Shown here: positions 1 through 18,012 of the stretch, one piece after another
Layout: every line of letters starts with the position of its first letter
How positions within the stretch are numbered: the stretch's first letter is position 1
NCBI GenBank assembly: GCA_937930135.1
Contig: CALGVO010000186.1
Coordinates: 1-64,000 of the forward strand
Reading direction: 5' to 3'
Source of the DNA: an uncultured Synechococcus sp.
GTDB taxonomy: Bacteria; Cyanobacteriota; Cyanobacteriia; PCC-6307; Cyanobiaceae
Length of the DNA: 64,000 nt
The notes under the pieces: generated by a model
The model's input: only the letters and a program-made list of their open reading frames with translations
Database searches by the model: none
Told to the model about the DNA's origin: nothing
Made by a program: the position numbers and the translations under genes

Positions 1-2
1 GT

Positions 3-59
3 GTTGATGGTGAATTCCGCTTCAGGGACTTCACGCCCTGGTCTGAGCGCCATTGGTAG
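3..59 (+). CDS. C-terminal tail of an unidentified protein (5' truncated by window edge)
   Basis: Reading frame 3 is open from the window edge to a TAG at 57-59 and encodes a tail ending in FTPWSERHW. The aromatic/charged composition looks like a protein C-terminus, and the stop lies about 30 bases before the MscS start, which fits a tandem gene. Eighteen residues are too few to name a family. Because grrA/grrP lie just beyond the next gene, this could be the end of a partner gene of that system, but that is only a guess. Confidence 0.4.
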   Translation, partial: VDGEFRFRDFTPWSERHW

Positions 60-88
60 GGTCCCCACGTTTCGTTCGGCCCGCTGCG

Positions 89-1120
89 ATGACGCCGTTA
101 CCTTTCGACTTACAGATTCCCGTCACAGGTTTGGGGCTGGCCCTGGTTCTCTGGGTTGGCCTCGACCTGCTGGCACGGCGTTTCGCGTCAGGCTCTCTGC
201 GCCGCAATCTGCTGCTCTCCAGTCGGCTCAGTGTGAGTGTGAGCTGCGCGCTGGCGGCGTTGGGATGGTGGGTCGGCAGCTTGCTTGACCCGGAAATCAT
301 TGACCTTCCCCGTGACGGCCTCGGGATCCGCGCCTTCTTCGCGGTAGTTGGCGTTTCCTGGACTCTTCTGCGTTGGAAAACAGAGATCGGCCGTTATCCC
401 GACCGTTATGGCGAACGCTTGCTGCCCGGGATGCAGGCCAAGGACCGGACTTTTCTGTTGGATGTGATCGGCAAGATGCTTTTCAGTCTTGCGGTGTTGA
501 TTCTGGTGCTGCAGGTGATGCGCATCCTTGGGATTTCAGCCGCCGTGCTGATCACGGCTGGAGGTTTTGGTGCCGCTGCCGTTGGTTTCGGCGCCCAGAG
601 CATCGTCTCCAATTCCCTCAGCGGCCTGAGTCTTTATATCAATCGCCCCTTTGTGGTGGGAGATTTCATCGATCTGCCCTCTGAAGGGCTGTCGGGAACG
701 GTGGAAAATATCAGCTGGTTTTACACCCGTCTTCGCTCGGTGGATCGCCAGCCACTGTTTGTGCCCAATGCCATCTTCAGTGCCAAGTCTGTGGTCAATA
801 GTAGTGAAATTGATAATCGACGCGTCTGGGTTGAATTCGGCCTGAATTATGCTGATCGCGAGAAGATCCAAGCCCTCACAGTTGAATTGGAGGCCTGGCT
901 CCGAGCTGATGTCGATGTGGATCCGGAGCGCACTCTGGCCGTCAATTTCGTCGGATACGGCGATTCCAGCCTCAATCTCCGATTGGTGTGTCACGCCAAA
1001 GGGGCCAGCCTGGCGGAGGCGTGGGCCCTGCAGCAGAAAGTGTTGCTCGAGATCGGTGCAGCTGTCGATCGCTGTGGCGCTTCAATGCCGTTCCCAACCC
1101 GCACCCTGCTCCAGGGCTGA
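89..1120 (+). CDS. MscS-family small-conductance mechanosensitive channel
   Basis: An inner-membrane channel that would release solutes under hypo-osmotic stress. The 343-residue protein has several N-terminal hydrophobic segments, then the MscS pore helix and beta domain: the Gly/Ala-rich stretch GGFGAAAVGFGAQ followed by a NRPFVVGDFI-type motif, and a soluble C-terminal alpha/beta domain. ATG at 89 is preferred over the upstream TTG at 53, because the 12 extra residues are polar and overlap the preceding reading frame. It converges with grrA, 13 bases apart. Function follows from family membership; the gating tension and ion preference cannot be read from the sequence. Confidence 0.9.
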   Translation: MTPLPFDLQIPVTGLGLALVLWVGLDLLARRFASGSLRRNLLLSSRLSVSVSCALAALGWWVGSLLDPEIIDLPRDGLGIRAFFAVVGVSWTLLRWKTEIGRYPDRYGERLLPGMQAKDRTFLLDVIGKMLFSLAVLILVLQVMRILGISAAVLITAGGFGAAAVGFGAQSIVSNSLSGLSLYINRPFVVGDFIDLPSEGLSGTVENISWFYTRLRSVDRQPLFVPNAIFSAKSVVNSSEIDNRRVWVEFGLNYADREKIQALTVELEAWLRADVDVDPERTLAVNFVGYGDSSLNLRLVCHAKGASLAEAWALQQKVLLEIGAAVDRCGASMPFPTRTLLQG

Positions 1121-1133
1121 ACTGCAGGACGGC

Positions 1134-1499
1134 TCACCAGTTCAGGATCACGCCGCCACCGCCATTGCCCCAGCCGATTCCTCCGTTCCCCCAGCCGCCA
1201 TTCCGGAAGCCGCCATTGCCCCAGCCGCCGTTGCGCCAACCATTGCCCCAGCCATTCCCCCAGCGCCGGCCGCCACCGTTGCCCCAGCGCCGGCCGCCAC
1301 CATTGCCCCAGTAGCGAGCCAGCGTTGTGGTGTTGGCCTCGCCGAGCCCCGGCTTGCTCATGGGGAGTTGGCGGATGCGCTGCTCCAGGGGATTGTTCCA
1401 GTCGGGCTGGCTGAACACTCCGGAACCTGAGGCCGGCTGCTGCCAGACCGCGCTGGCTGCCATCAAGGTGCAAAAGCTGAGAAGGGTGACTCTGTTCAT
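1134..1499 (-). CDS. grrA: GrrA-like Gly-rich RiPP precursor (rSAM-associated Gly-rich repeat protein)
   Basis: A 121-residue peptide with three parts: a hydrophobic signal-like N-terminus (residues 1-20), a leader (about 28-60), and a Gly/Trp/Asn-rich core (61-112). The core holds nine aromatic-X-Asn triplets: W64-G-N, W72-G-N, W80-G-N, W84-G-N, W88-R-N, W93-G-N, F98-R-N, W103-G-N and W110-G-N. This matches the cyanobacterial Gly-rich repeat precursors whose cognate radical SAM/SPASM enzymes (GrrM) join an aromatic ring to the third residue, forming three-residue cyclophanes. It lies downstream of grrP on the same strand. No radical SAM gene is visible in the window, so modification here is inferred. 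An in-frame extension into grrP (to 1736) is rejected because the ATG at 1499 begins the signal-like segment. Confidence 0.85.
   Translation of the reverse strand: MNRVTLLSFCTLMAASAVWQQPASGSGVFSQPDWNNPLEQRIRQLPMSKPGLGEANTTTLARYWGNGGGRRWGNGGGRRWGNGWGNGWRNGGWGNGGFRNGGWGNGGIGWGNGGGGVILNW
1261..1308. repeat. 24-bp tandem duplication inside grrA
   Basis: Two adjacent 24-base units (1261-1284 and 1285-1308) differ at one position. On the minus strand each encodes the GNGGGRRW period of the precursor core. This near-identity suggests recent unit duplication, which would add whole cyclophane motifs. Confidence 0.85.
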
Positions 1500-1572
1500 G
1501 GCTGAGGCGGGTGGTGGATGGAAGGAAACGACGAAGCGGCGTGAGCCGACAATCGATCGGCCGGAGTGAGGC

Positions 1573-2490
1573 TCAAGGGGTTTGGTGGAATTCGGCTGCC
1601 GTTGAAAGCACCATGCGGTAGTAATGACTGATCTGCTCGTCGGTGAGACCAATGGCACTGTCTTGGCCGATCCAGGCGTTGATCTCCTTGCGTGCGTCCG
1701 GGTTGCCATCCACGTAGGCCTGCAGCAAGCGACCAATGGCGATATTGCCGGTGTCGAGCAGCGACGAGGACGACTCGCCGACGATGCAGCCGATCGCCGC
1801 CCTCGCGTAGGGCACGGCCGGCACGATCACGTCATCTGGGGCTGCCTGGTTCTGGTTGGCCCGTAGCCAGAGGCTGTCGCCGGCGAGCAGTTTCACATCG
1901 CCTTTCTCCAGGGCTTTGAGGGCATCGGCCGGTGTGGCGAAACTCTTGAAGCTGACGTCCTGAACATTGTTGGCCAGAACGGAAGCTGCCACGCTGTTCT
2001 CCACCACGCCGATGGTCTGGCCTCTGAGGCTTTTCGGTGTGCCATCGATCGTGCTCGGGGCCAGCAGGCGGATGCCGCTGGAGGCGAAGGGGAGCGTGTA
2101 ATCGAACTGTTTCTGCCGTTCCCAGGAGAAGCCAACACCGCAAGCGATGTCAGCCTTGCCGCTGCGGATCATCTCCAGACCACTCTCTACATCGGCGGCG
2201 TTGGCGGTGGTCAAGGTCACCGCTGGTTGGTCTTCGCTTTGTTCCGCACTCAGCTGGTCGCGGATCGCCTCCAGCACCACGAAGCTGAGTCCGTCGAAGC
2301 CCGTGTCGGTCTTGCGGACCATCGGCAGCGCATCGCCGATCACCACGGCGCGCAGCAGTCCTCTGTTAACCGCGTTTTGATTGGTGGAAGTAGTTGGCGT
2401 TGTGTCGCTGGCCTTGGATTGCTGGCAGGCCATGAGGAGGGTGCTGCTCATGGCGATCAACGTGAGGAGTGGGCGGCGGAGCAAGGCCAT
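1573..2490 (-). CDS. grrP: GrrP-like periplasmic substrate-binding lipoprotein
   Basis: A 305-residue solute-binding protein of the polar amino acid ABC family (family 3). The N-terminus has a charged start, a hydrophobic stretch and a lipobox LMAC with Cys22, so it should be a lipoprotein in the periplasm. Internal features include a GLSFVVLEAI-type segment and a Gly-Val-Gly-Phe region typical of this fold. No permease or ATPase gene accompanies it. Such orphan binding proteins next to Gly-rich precursors are known as GrrP, so its ligand may be the modified peptide or a breakdown product (inference). It is transcribed first, with grrA 73 bases downstream. A general amino acid receptor is the alternative. 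Confidence 0.8.
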   Translation of the reverse strand: MALLRRPLLTLIAMSSTLLMACQQSKASDTTPTTSTNQNAVNRGLLRAVVIGDALPMVRKTDTGFDGLSFVVLEAIRDQLSAEQSEDQPAVTLTTANAADVESGLEMIRSGKADIACGVGFSWERQKQFDYTLPFASSGIRLLAPSTIDGTPKSLRGQTIGVVENSVAASVLANNVQDVSFKSFATPADALKALEKGDVKLLAGDSLWLRANQNQAAPDDVIVPAVPYARAAIGCIVGESSSSLLDTGNIAIGRLLQAYVDGNPDARKEINAWIGQDSAIGLTDEQISHYYRMVLSTAAEFHQTP

Positions 2491-2571
2491 GAAGCCCGTG
2501 GGCTAACAAACCTCAATGGATAGGCACTTCGGGTGATTTCGTCCACGCTGACGTGGCCCCTAGCGTGGTGA

Positions 2572-3702
<1,131 letters not shown>

Positions 3703-3732
3703 ACCCCTTGCTACGGTCTCGCCAGTTTCCGC

Positions 3733-4455
3733 TTGACGTCGGTGGATCTTCAGACTCAGATGAAGCAGGCCGTGGCCGCCGCCGCCGTGGATGCGATCCA
3801 GGACGGCATGGTGCTTGGCCTGGGATCCGGTTCCACGGCCGCACTGATGATCCAGGCTCTTGGCGCCAAGCTTGCCGCCGGTGAGCTGCGCGACATTGTC
3901 GGCGTGACCACGTCGTTTCAAGGCGAGGTGTTGGCGGCGGAGCTGGGCATCCCGCTGCGCAGTCTCAATGCGGTGGAGCGCATCGACCTGGCCATTGACG
4001 GAGCCGATGAAGTCGACCCGGCATTTCAACTGATCAAGGGTGGCGGTGCCTGCCACGTGCAGGAGAAACTGGTTGCCGCTCGCGCCGAGCGTTTCATCGT
4101 TGTGGTGGATGCCACCAAATTGGTGGATCGCCTCAACCTTGGCTTTCTGCTGCCCGTGGAGGTGCTCCCGGGGGCCTGGAGGCAGGTGCAGGCGCGTCTG
4201 GCCAGCATGGGCGGTGAGGCAGAGCTACGGATGGCCACCCGCAAAGCCGGCCCCGTGGTGACGGATCAGGGAAATCTGGTGCTGGATGTGCGCTTCGGCG
4301 AAGGAATTGCTGACCCCCGAGCTCTGGAGCAGACGATCAACAACATCCCCGGCGTGCTCGAAAACGGCTTGTTTGTGGATCTGGCCGATGAGGTGCTGGT
4401 CGGTGAGGTCACCGATGGTGTGGCCGGCGTCCGTCGGCTCGAGCGGCAAGGCTGA
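3733..4455 (+). CDS. rpiA: Ribose-5-phosphate isomerase A
   Basis: Interconverts ribose 5-phosphate and ribulose 5-phosphate in the Calvin cycle and pentose phosphate pathway, in the cytosol. The 240-residue protein carries the family signatures LGSGSTA near the N-terminus, DGADEVD, and [11 protein letters not shown], which supply the phosphate-binding and catalytic residues. The start is uncertain: no ATG precedes the conserved DLQTQMK segment, so TTG at 3733 or GTG at 3742 must be used. It lies 30 bases after the HtrA gene and converges with hisD, 9 bases apart. Confidence 0.95.
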   Translation: MTSVDLQTQMKQAVAAAAVDAIQDGMVLGLGSGSTAALMIQALGAKLAAGELRDIVGVTTSFQGEVLAAELGIPLRSLNAVERIDLAIDGADEVDPAFQLIKGGGACHVQEKLVAARAERFIVVVDATKLVDRLNLGFLLPVEVLPGAWRQVQARLASMGGEAELRMATRKAGPVVTDQGNLVLDVRFGEGIADPRALEQTINNIPGVLENGLFVDLADEVLVGEVTDGVAGVRRLERQG

Positions 4456-4464
4456 GGATCGGCT

Positions 4465-5787
4465 TCAGCCCAGGCGCCGCTGGACGGAATCGGCATGGCT
4501 GTGGAGGCCTTCACTGCGGGCGAGTTCGATCACGGCACCGCCGGTCGCCTCCAGGGCAGCTTGGTTGAACGCAATGATCGAGGTGTGCCGCATGAAGGTC
4601 TCCACGCTCAGGGCACCACTGAACCGGGCGGTCCCGCAGGTCGGCAGGGTGTGGTTGGGGCCGGCCAGGTAATCCCCCACAGCTTCTGGTGACCAGGGGC
4701 CGATGAAGATCGCCCCGGCTGTCTGGATGCGATCAGCCAGTGCTTCCGGGCGCTCCACCAGCAGTTCCAGGTGCTCCGGTGCGAACCGATCGCTGAGGCT
4801 TGCGCAGGTCTCGAGGGTGTCGCAGACCACGGCCAGACCCCAGTCTGCGAGCGACTGACGACAGATCGCCGCCCGGGGGTGGTCAGTGAGTTGCCGCTCG
4901 AGTTCCGCCGGCAGGGCGGCCACCAGGTCAGCTTCTGTGGTGAGCAGGATGGCGGCGGCGAGGGGATCATGTTCCGCCTGCGCCAGGAGATCTGCGGCCA
5001 CATGGTCGAGCCTGGCGGTGTGATCGGCAATGATCAGCACTTCGCTGGGGCCTGCGAGGGAATCGATTCCCACCTGGCCCACCACGGCTTTCTTGGCGAG
5101 GGTCACGTAGAGGTTGCCCGGCCCGGTGATCACATCCACCCGGGGCAGGGTTTCGGTGCCGAAGGCCAGGGCGGCGATGGCCTGGGCGCCTCCCACCCGC
5201 ACAACCTCATGCACGCCGGCGAGGTGAGCCGCAGCAAGCACCACCGGATTGACCTCGCCGTTTCGGTTCGCCGGTGTCGCCATCACCAGCCGCTCCACGC
5301 CTGCCGTGCGGGCGGGAACGGCATTCATCAACACCGTGCTGGGGTACGCGGCTCGCCCACCGGGCACATACAGTCCGGCCCGTTGCACCGGTCGCCAGCG
5401 TCGTCCCAGCCGCTCACCGTGCACCCCTTCAAAGGCGAGGTCCTGGGGTTTCTGTCGGGCGTGAAAGTCCTGGATGCGGCGATGGGCCAGTTCGAGGGCG
5501 TCGCGCAGGTCGGCGGGCGTGGCCTCCCAGGCCTGCGCGAGTTCGGCCGCGTCCAGCCGCAGCGGTTCCGGCTTGAAGCCATCCAGTTGCTGAGTGAGTT
5601 CCACGAGGGCACGGTCACCATCGCGACGCACCCGCTCAAGGATGGAGTCCACGGTGGCCTGCGCGGCCTGTTGGGCCTCCCCTCCCGTGCGTGCCGCCAG
5701 GCGGTCCAACTCCGTGGCGGCTGCGCCAGCCTCGCTGAGGCAGCGCAGGGTGACCAGGGAGGGAGCCTGGCTGCTCGTTGGAGTCAT
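4465..5787 (-). CDS. hisD: Histidinol dehydrogenase
   Basis: Catalyses the last two steps of histidine synthesis, L-histidinol to L-histidine, with NAD+ and zinc. The 440-residue length fits the family. Visible signatures are VPGGRAAYPS, the long central segment with VDVITGPGN and IDSLAGPSE, and the C-terminal NHTLPT histidine motif. It is a single gene, not in a his operon, as is usual in cyanobacteria. It diverges from rpsT across about 130 bases that must carry both promoters. Confidence 0.97.
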   Translation of the reverse strand: MTPTSSQAPSLVTLRCLSEAGAAATELDRLAARTGGEAQQAAQATVDSILERVRRDGDRALVELTQQLDGFKPEPLRLDAAELAQAWEATPADLRDALELAHRRIQDFHARQKPQDLAFEGVHGERLGRRWRPVQRAGLYVPGGRAAYPSTVLMNAVPARTAGVERLVMATPANRNGEVNPVVLAAAHLAGVHEVVRVGGAQAIAALAFGTETLPRVDVITGPGNLYVTLAKKAVVGQVGIDSLAGPSEVLIIADHTARLDHVAADLLAQAEHDPLAAAILLTTEADLVAALPAELERQLTDHPRAAICRQSLADWGLAVVCDTLETCASLSDRFAPEHLELLVERPEALADRIQTAGAIFIGPWSPEAVGDYLAGPNHTLPTCGTARFSGALSVETFMRHTSIIAFNQAALEATGGAVIELARSEGLHSHADSVQRRLG

Positions 5788-5862
5788 CGGCGCTGGACGC
5801 AGGGGAACGCAATCATTTCAAGCTAGAACCTGCCTCGTCTTGCCCGGTGGTGACGCCCATGA

Positions 5863-6219
<357 letters not shown>

Positions 6220-6292
6220 CCGGGACCAGCCTGTTCCCTCAACGCCGCATCGTTGTCGTCACAATGGGTTGGAAGGCGCGTTTCCGGTCCTT

Positions 6293-7078
6293 GTGACGAC
6301 TCCCACCCTGATTGACAGTCACTGTCACATCGTTTTTCGGAATTTTGATCAGGACTTGGAAGAGGTTGCTCAGCGCTGGCGGGACGCTGGCGTGGTGTCG
6401 CTGTTGCACGCCTGTGTCGAACCCGGTGAGATCCCTGCGATTCGCGCTCTTGCGGATCGGTTTCCCGAGCTCCGCTATTCGGTTGGTGTCCACCCGCTTG
6501 ACACGGAACATTGGACCGATGGCACCGCAGCACTGCTTCGCCGTGCTGCTCTGGAGGATGCTCGGGTGGTGGCCATCGGTGAGCTCGGGCTTGACCTGTA
6601 TCGGGAGACAAACCTCGAGCAACAGCTCGCTGTTCTCAGGCCCCAGCTCGATCTGGCGGTGGAGCTGGATCGGCCGGTCATCATCCACTGCCGCGATGCC
6701 GCCGAGCCGATGCTGCGCGAACTGCGGGAACGCCGCGATCGTGCCGCTTGTCCCCGGGGGGTGATGCATTGCTGGGGCGGAACTCCCGAGGAGATGGAGG
6801 CCTTTCTCGAACTCGGTTTTGACATCAGCTTCAGTGGCACGGTCACCTTCCCCAAGGCAGAGGCCACCCATGCCTGTGCGCGTCAGGTGCCGGAGGATCG
6901 GTTTCTGGTGGAGACCGATTGCCCCTTCCTTGCGCCTGTGCCTCGGCGCGGCAAACGCAACGAGCCGGCCTTCGTTGCGTCAGTGGCGGCACGGGTGGCC
7001 GAACTCCGCGGTCAGTCTCTCGAGGAGGTGGCCAGGATCAGCACCGCCAATGCCCGCCGTCTGTTCGGCCTTCCCTGA
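6293..7078 (+). CDS. tatD: TatD-family metal-dependent deoxyribonuclease
   Basis: A TIM-barrel metal hydrolase implicated in DNA processing and repair (3'-5' exonuclease in E. coli TatD). Metal-binding motifs are His10-Cys-His12, GELGLD (Glu), HCRDA, MHCWGG and ETDCPFL (Asp), in the expected order. Length from GTG at 6293 is 261 residues; the longer TTG start at 6269 adds eight residues with no family support. It lies upstream of rpoB on the same strand, a common arrangement in marine Synechococcus. Confidence 0.92.
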   Translation: MTTPTLIDSHCHIVFRNFDQDLEEVAQRWRDAGVVSLLHACVEPGEIPAIRALADRFPELRYSVGVHPLDTEHWTDGTAALLRRAALEDARVVAIGELGLDLYRETNLEQQLAVLRPQLDLAVELDRPVIIHCRDAAEPMLRELRERRDRAACPRGVMHCWGGTPEEMEAFLELGFDISFSGTVTFPKAEATHACARQVPEDRFLVETDCPFLAPVPRRGKRNEPAFVASVAARVAELRGQSLEEVARISTANARRLFGLP

Positions 7079-7083
7079 CCTGG

Positions 7084-7110
7084 TTGGAAGGGTCCGCGGA
7101 AGTGTAAGAT
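7084..7110 (+). promoter_or_regulatory. Possible promoter for rpoB
   Basis: TTGGAA (7084-7089) and TAAGAT (7105-7110) resemble -35 and -10 boxes, but their 15-base spacing is short. If used, the rpoB mRNA would carry a leader of about 230 bases (to 7344), in which I see no other gene, tRNA or clear riboswitch. Confidence 0.25.
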
Positions 7111-7344
7111 GATTTATTGGCCTGGCCAAAGCGCGTTTTCTGTGCTGAGGCTCCCGAGGCGTTTATTCCCTTCCGGTGCATTGACGACGTCAGCCGTTCG
7201 CCCCCGAGATCTCTGAGACCCCTGCGTGCGGCAGTGTCTTCCCCACCAGGAAGCCTGCCGCCGCTTTGATGTCTCGGCGTGTCCTGGATCGTCCGGCTGC
7301 CCGTTCAGGCCTTCTGTTCCCTTTCACTCACTGCAGGTCTCCGC

Positions 7345-10300
7345 ATGAGCAGCAGCGCGATTCAGGTCGCCAAGACCGCCACCTACCTGCCCGATCTGGT
7401 GGAGGTGCAGCGGGCCAGCTTTAAGTGGTTCCTGGAAAAAGGTCTGATTGAGGAGCTGGAGAGTTTTTCTCCGATCACCGATTACACCGGCAAGCTCGAG
7501 CTTCATTTCGTCGGTAGCGAGTACCGGCTCAAGCGTCCCCGTCACGATGTGGAGGAGGCGAAGCGACGCGATGCAACGTTCGCGTCTCAGATGTATGTGA
7601 CCTGCCGTCTGGTCAACAAGGAGACCGGGGAGATCAAGGAGCAGGAAGTGTTCATCGGCGAGCTGCCGCTGATGACCGAGCGGGGCACCTTCATCATCAA
7701 TGGTGCTGAGCGCGTGATCGTGAACCAGATCGTGCGGAGCCCCGGTGTTTATTTCAAGGATGAGCAGGATAAAAATGGTCGTCGCACCTACAACGCCAGT
7801 GTGATCCCCAACCGGGGTGCCTGGCTCAAATTCGAGACCGATAAAAACGATCTGCTGCATGTGCGCGTCGATAAAACGCGCAAGATCAATGCCCATGTGC
7901 TGATGCGTGCCATGGGGTTGTCCGACAATGATGTTGTCGACAAGCTGCGCCATCCCGAGTATTACCGGAAGTCGATCGAAGCGGCGAATGATGAGGGCAT
8001 CAGTTCGGAAGATCAGGCCCTTCTTGAGCTCTACAAGAAATTGCGTCCGGGTGAGCCTCCATCGGTGAGTGGGGGACAACAGCTTCTCCAGACCCGCTTT
8101 TTTGACCCCAAGCGCTACGACCTTGGTCGGGTGGGTCGCTACAAGATCAATAAAAAGCTGCGCCTCACCATTCCCGACACGGTGCGCACCCTGACCCACG
8201 AGGATGTGCTCTCCACGCTCGATTATCTGATCAACCTCGAGCTTGATGTGGGCGGCGCCAGTCTGGATGACATCGACCACCTGGGCAACCGCCGGGTGCG
8301 GTCGGTGGGTGAATTGCTCCAGAACCAGGTGCGTGTCGGCCTGAATCGCCTGGAGCGGATCATCAAGGAGCGGATGACCGTGGGTGAAACCGATTCGCTC
8401 ACTCCCGCCCAGCTCGTCAACCCCAAGCCCCTGGTGGCGGCGATCAAGGAGTTCTTCGGCTCCAGCCAGCTGAGCCAGTTCATGGACCAGACCAATCCCC
8501 TGGCCGAGCTCACCCACAAGCGCCGGATTTCAGCCCTAGGCCCAGGCGGTCTCACCCGCGAGCGCGCCGGTTTTGCGGTTCGGGATATCCATCCCTCCCA
8601 CTACGGCCGCCTCTGCCCGATTGAGACGCCGGAAGGCCCCAATGCGGGATTGATTAATTCACTCGCCACCCATGCCCGAGTGAATGAGTACGGGTTCATC
8701 GAAACCCCGTTCTGGAAAGTCGACAACGGTCGTGTACTCAAGCAGGGAGATCCCATCTATCTCTCTGCGGATCTGGAAGATGAGTGTCGGGTCGCTCCCG
8801 GTGACGTCGCCACGGACGCTGATGGTCAGATCCTTGCCGATCTGATTCCCGTCCGTTATCGCCAGGACTTTGAAAAAGTGCCGCCGGAGCAGGTGGATTA
8901 TGTGCAACTGTCGCCTGTTCAGGTGATTTCTGTGGCGACCTCCCTGATTCCTTTCCTCGAGCACGACGACGCCAACCGTGCCCTGATGGGGTCCAACATG
9001 CAGCGCCAGGCTGTGCCCCTGCTGCGTCCCGAGCGTCCACTGGTGGGCACCGGTCTTGAAACCCAGGTGGCACGTGACTCCGGCATGGTGCCGATTTCAC
9101 GCGTCAACGGCACCGTCACCTTCGTGGATGCCACGGCCATCGTTGTGCGTGACGAGGAGGGTGTGGATCACACCCATTTCTTGCAGAAGTATCAGCGTTC
9201 CAACCAAGACACTTGCCTCAACCAGCGTCCGATTGTGCGGCAGGGTGACCCGGTGATCGTGGGTCAGGTGCTGGCTGATGGCTCCGCCTGTGAAGGTGGC
9301 GAAATCGCCCTGGGCCAAAACGTGCTGATCGCCTATATGCCTTGGGAGGGCTACAACTACGAGGACGCGATTCTGGTGAGTGAGCGTCTGGTCAATGAGG
9401 ACCTCTACACCTCGGTTCATATCGAGAAGTATGAAATCGAGGCCCGGCAGACCAAGCTTGGACCTGAGGAGATCACCCGCGAGATTCCCAATGTTGCTGA
9501 GGAGAGCCTCGGCAATCTGGATGAAATGGGCATCATCCGCATCGGCGCTTTCGTCGAAAGTGGCGACATTCTGGTGGGCAAGGTGACGCCGAAAGGGGAG
9601 TCAGACCAGCCGCCGGAGGAGAAGTTGCTGCGTGCGATCTTCGGTGAAAAAGCTCGTGACGTCCGCGACAATTCGCTGCGTGTTCCCAGCACAGAACGGG
9701 GCCGTGTTGTTGATGTACGCATCTACACCCGTGAGCAGGGCGATGAACTGCCGCCAGGCGCCAACATGGTTGTTCGGGTCTATGTGGCGCAGCGCCGCAA
9801 GATCCAGGTGGGCGACAAGATGGCCGGACGCCACGGTAATAAGGGCATCATCAGCCGCATCCTTCCTCGGGAAGACATGCCATACCTGCCCGATGGCACC
9901 CCGGTGGACATTGTTCTCAATCCTCTCGGTGTACCGAGCCGCATGAATGTGGGTCAGGTCTTCGAGCTGTTGATGGGATGGGCCGCCTCCAACCTCGATT
10001 GCCGCGTCAAGGTGGTGCCCTTCGACGAGATGTATGGGGCTGAGAAGTCGCAGCAGACCGTGGAGGCCTTCTTGAAGGAGGCTGCGAGCCAGCCCGGTAA
10101 AGACTGGATCTACAACCCGGATGATCCCGGCAAGCTACTGCTCCGTGACGGCCGCACCGGTGAACCCTTTGACCAGCCTGTTGCCGTGGGTTATTCCCAC
10201 TTCCTCAAGCTGGTGCACCTGGTGGATGACAAGATCCACGCGCGCTCCACAGGCCCCTACTCCCTGGTCACCCAGCAGCCCCTCGGTGGTAAGGCCCAAC

Positions 10301-10638
10301 AGGGTGGTCAGCGTCTGGGTGAGATGGAGGTGTGGGCGCTCGAGGCCTACGGCGCCGCGTACACCCTGCAGGAACTGCTCACGGTGAAATCCGATGACAT
10401 GCAGGGGCGCAACGAGGCGCTCAACGCCATCGTCAAGGGCAAGCCGATCCCCCGTCCTGGTACCCCGGAATCCTTCAAGGTGCTGATGCGCGAACTTCAG
10501 TCCCTCGGTCTTGATATCGCGGTCTTCACCGATGAAGGCAAGGAAGTGGATCTGATGCAAGACGTGAATCCCCGTCGCAGCACCCCCAGTCGTCCCACCT
10601 ACGAATCACTCGGGGTTGCGGATTACGACGAAGACTGA
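7345..10638 (+). CDS. rpoB: DNA-directed RNA polymerase subunit beta
   Basis: The large catalytic-core subunit of RNA polymerase. The 1097-residue protein begins with the cyanobacterial [22 protein letters not shown] N-terminus, which fixes the ATG at 7345; the in-frame start at 7279 adds 22 non-conserved residues. Motifs present include the rifampicin-pocket region ([18 protein letters not shown]), the [11 protein letters not shown] segment, GYNYEDA, and [10 protein letters not shown] near the active site. rpoC1 follows after 49 bases in the same operon. Confidence 0.99.
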   Translation: MSSSAIQVAKTATYLPDLVEVQRASFKWFLEKGLIEELESFSPITDYTGKLELHFVGSEYRLKRPRHDVEEAKRRDATFASQMYVTCRLVNKETGEIKEQEVFIGELPLMTERGTFIINGAERVIVNQIVRSPGVYFKDEQDKNGRRTYNASVIPNRGAWLKFETDKNDLLHVRVDKTRKINAHVLMRAMGLSDNDVVDKLRHPEYYRKSIEAANDEGISSEDQALLELYKKLRPGEPPSVSGGQQLLQTRFFDPKRYDLGRVGRYKINKKLRLTIPDTVRTLTHEDVLSTLDYLINLELDVGGASLDDIDHLGNRRVRSVGELLQNQVRVGLNRLERIIKERMTVGETDSLTPAQLVNPKPLVAAIKEFFGSSQLSQFMDQTNPLAELTHKRRISALGPGGLTRERAGFAVRDIHPSHYGRLCPIETPEGPNAGLINSLATHARVNEYGFIETPFWKVDNGRVLKQGDPIYLSADLEDECRVAPGDVATDADGQILADLIPVRYRQDFEKVPPEQVDYVQLSPVQVISVATSLIPFLEHDDANRALMGSNMQRQAVPLLRPERPLVGTGLETQVARDSGMVPISRVNGTVTFVDATAIVVRDEEGVDHTHFLQKYQRSNQDTCLNQRPIVRQGDPVIVGQVLADGSACEGGEIALGQNVLIAYMPWEGYNYEDAILVSERLVNEDLYTSVHIEKYEIEARQTKLGPEEITREIPNVAEESLGNLDEMGIIRIGAFVESGDILVGKVTPKGESDQPPEEKLLRAIFGEKARDVRDNSLRVPSTERGRVVDVRIYTREQGDELPPGANMVVRVYVAQRRKIQVGDKMAGRHGNKGIISRILPREDMPYLPDGTPVDIVLNPLGVPSRMNVGQVFELLMGWAASNLDCRVKVVPFDEMYGAEKSQQTVEAFLKEAASQPGKDWIYNPDDPGKLLLRDGRTGEPFDQPVAVGYSHFLKLVHLVDDKIHARSTGPYSLVTQQPLGGKAQQGGQRLGEMEVWALEAYGAAYTLQELLTVKSDDMQGRNEALNAIVKGKPIPRPGTPESFKVLMRELQSLGLDIAVFTDEGKEVDLMQDVNPRRSTPSRPTYESLGVADYDED

Positions 10639-10687
10639 CGGATCCGATGTTCACACCGACAGACCGCTCCTTCTCCCTTAACCGCCC

Positions 10688-16736
<6,049 letters not shown>

Positions 16737-16801
16737 GCCGCTCTCCTGCGGAGCTCACAATCGAGCTCCTGCCCAATCCAGACTTACATCTGTGCCGCTG
16801 A

Positions 16802-18011
<1,210 letters not shown>

Positions 18012-18012
<1 letters not shown>

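Noticed and set aside
1137..1320. Repeat array reminiscent of CRISPR
   Set aside because: The repeats are contiguous, coding and without unique spacers; they are the grrA core.
849..1430. 193-residue plus-strand frame rich in Ala/Pro repeats
   Set aside because: It is the complement of the grrA repeat plus the end of mscS; low-complexity translation of the same repeats.
4771..5826. 351-residue frame antisense to hisD
   Set aside because: Shadow of a strongly conserved gene; long antisense frames arise from GC-rich third positions.
7111..7344. Possible tRNA or small RNA in the rpoB leader
   Set aside because: No T-arm or acceptor pattern, and no strong hairpin; treated as an untranslated leader.
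7324..8517. 397-residue minus-strand frame in rpoB
   Set aside because: Antisense to a certain gene; no recognisable domain.
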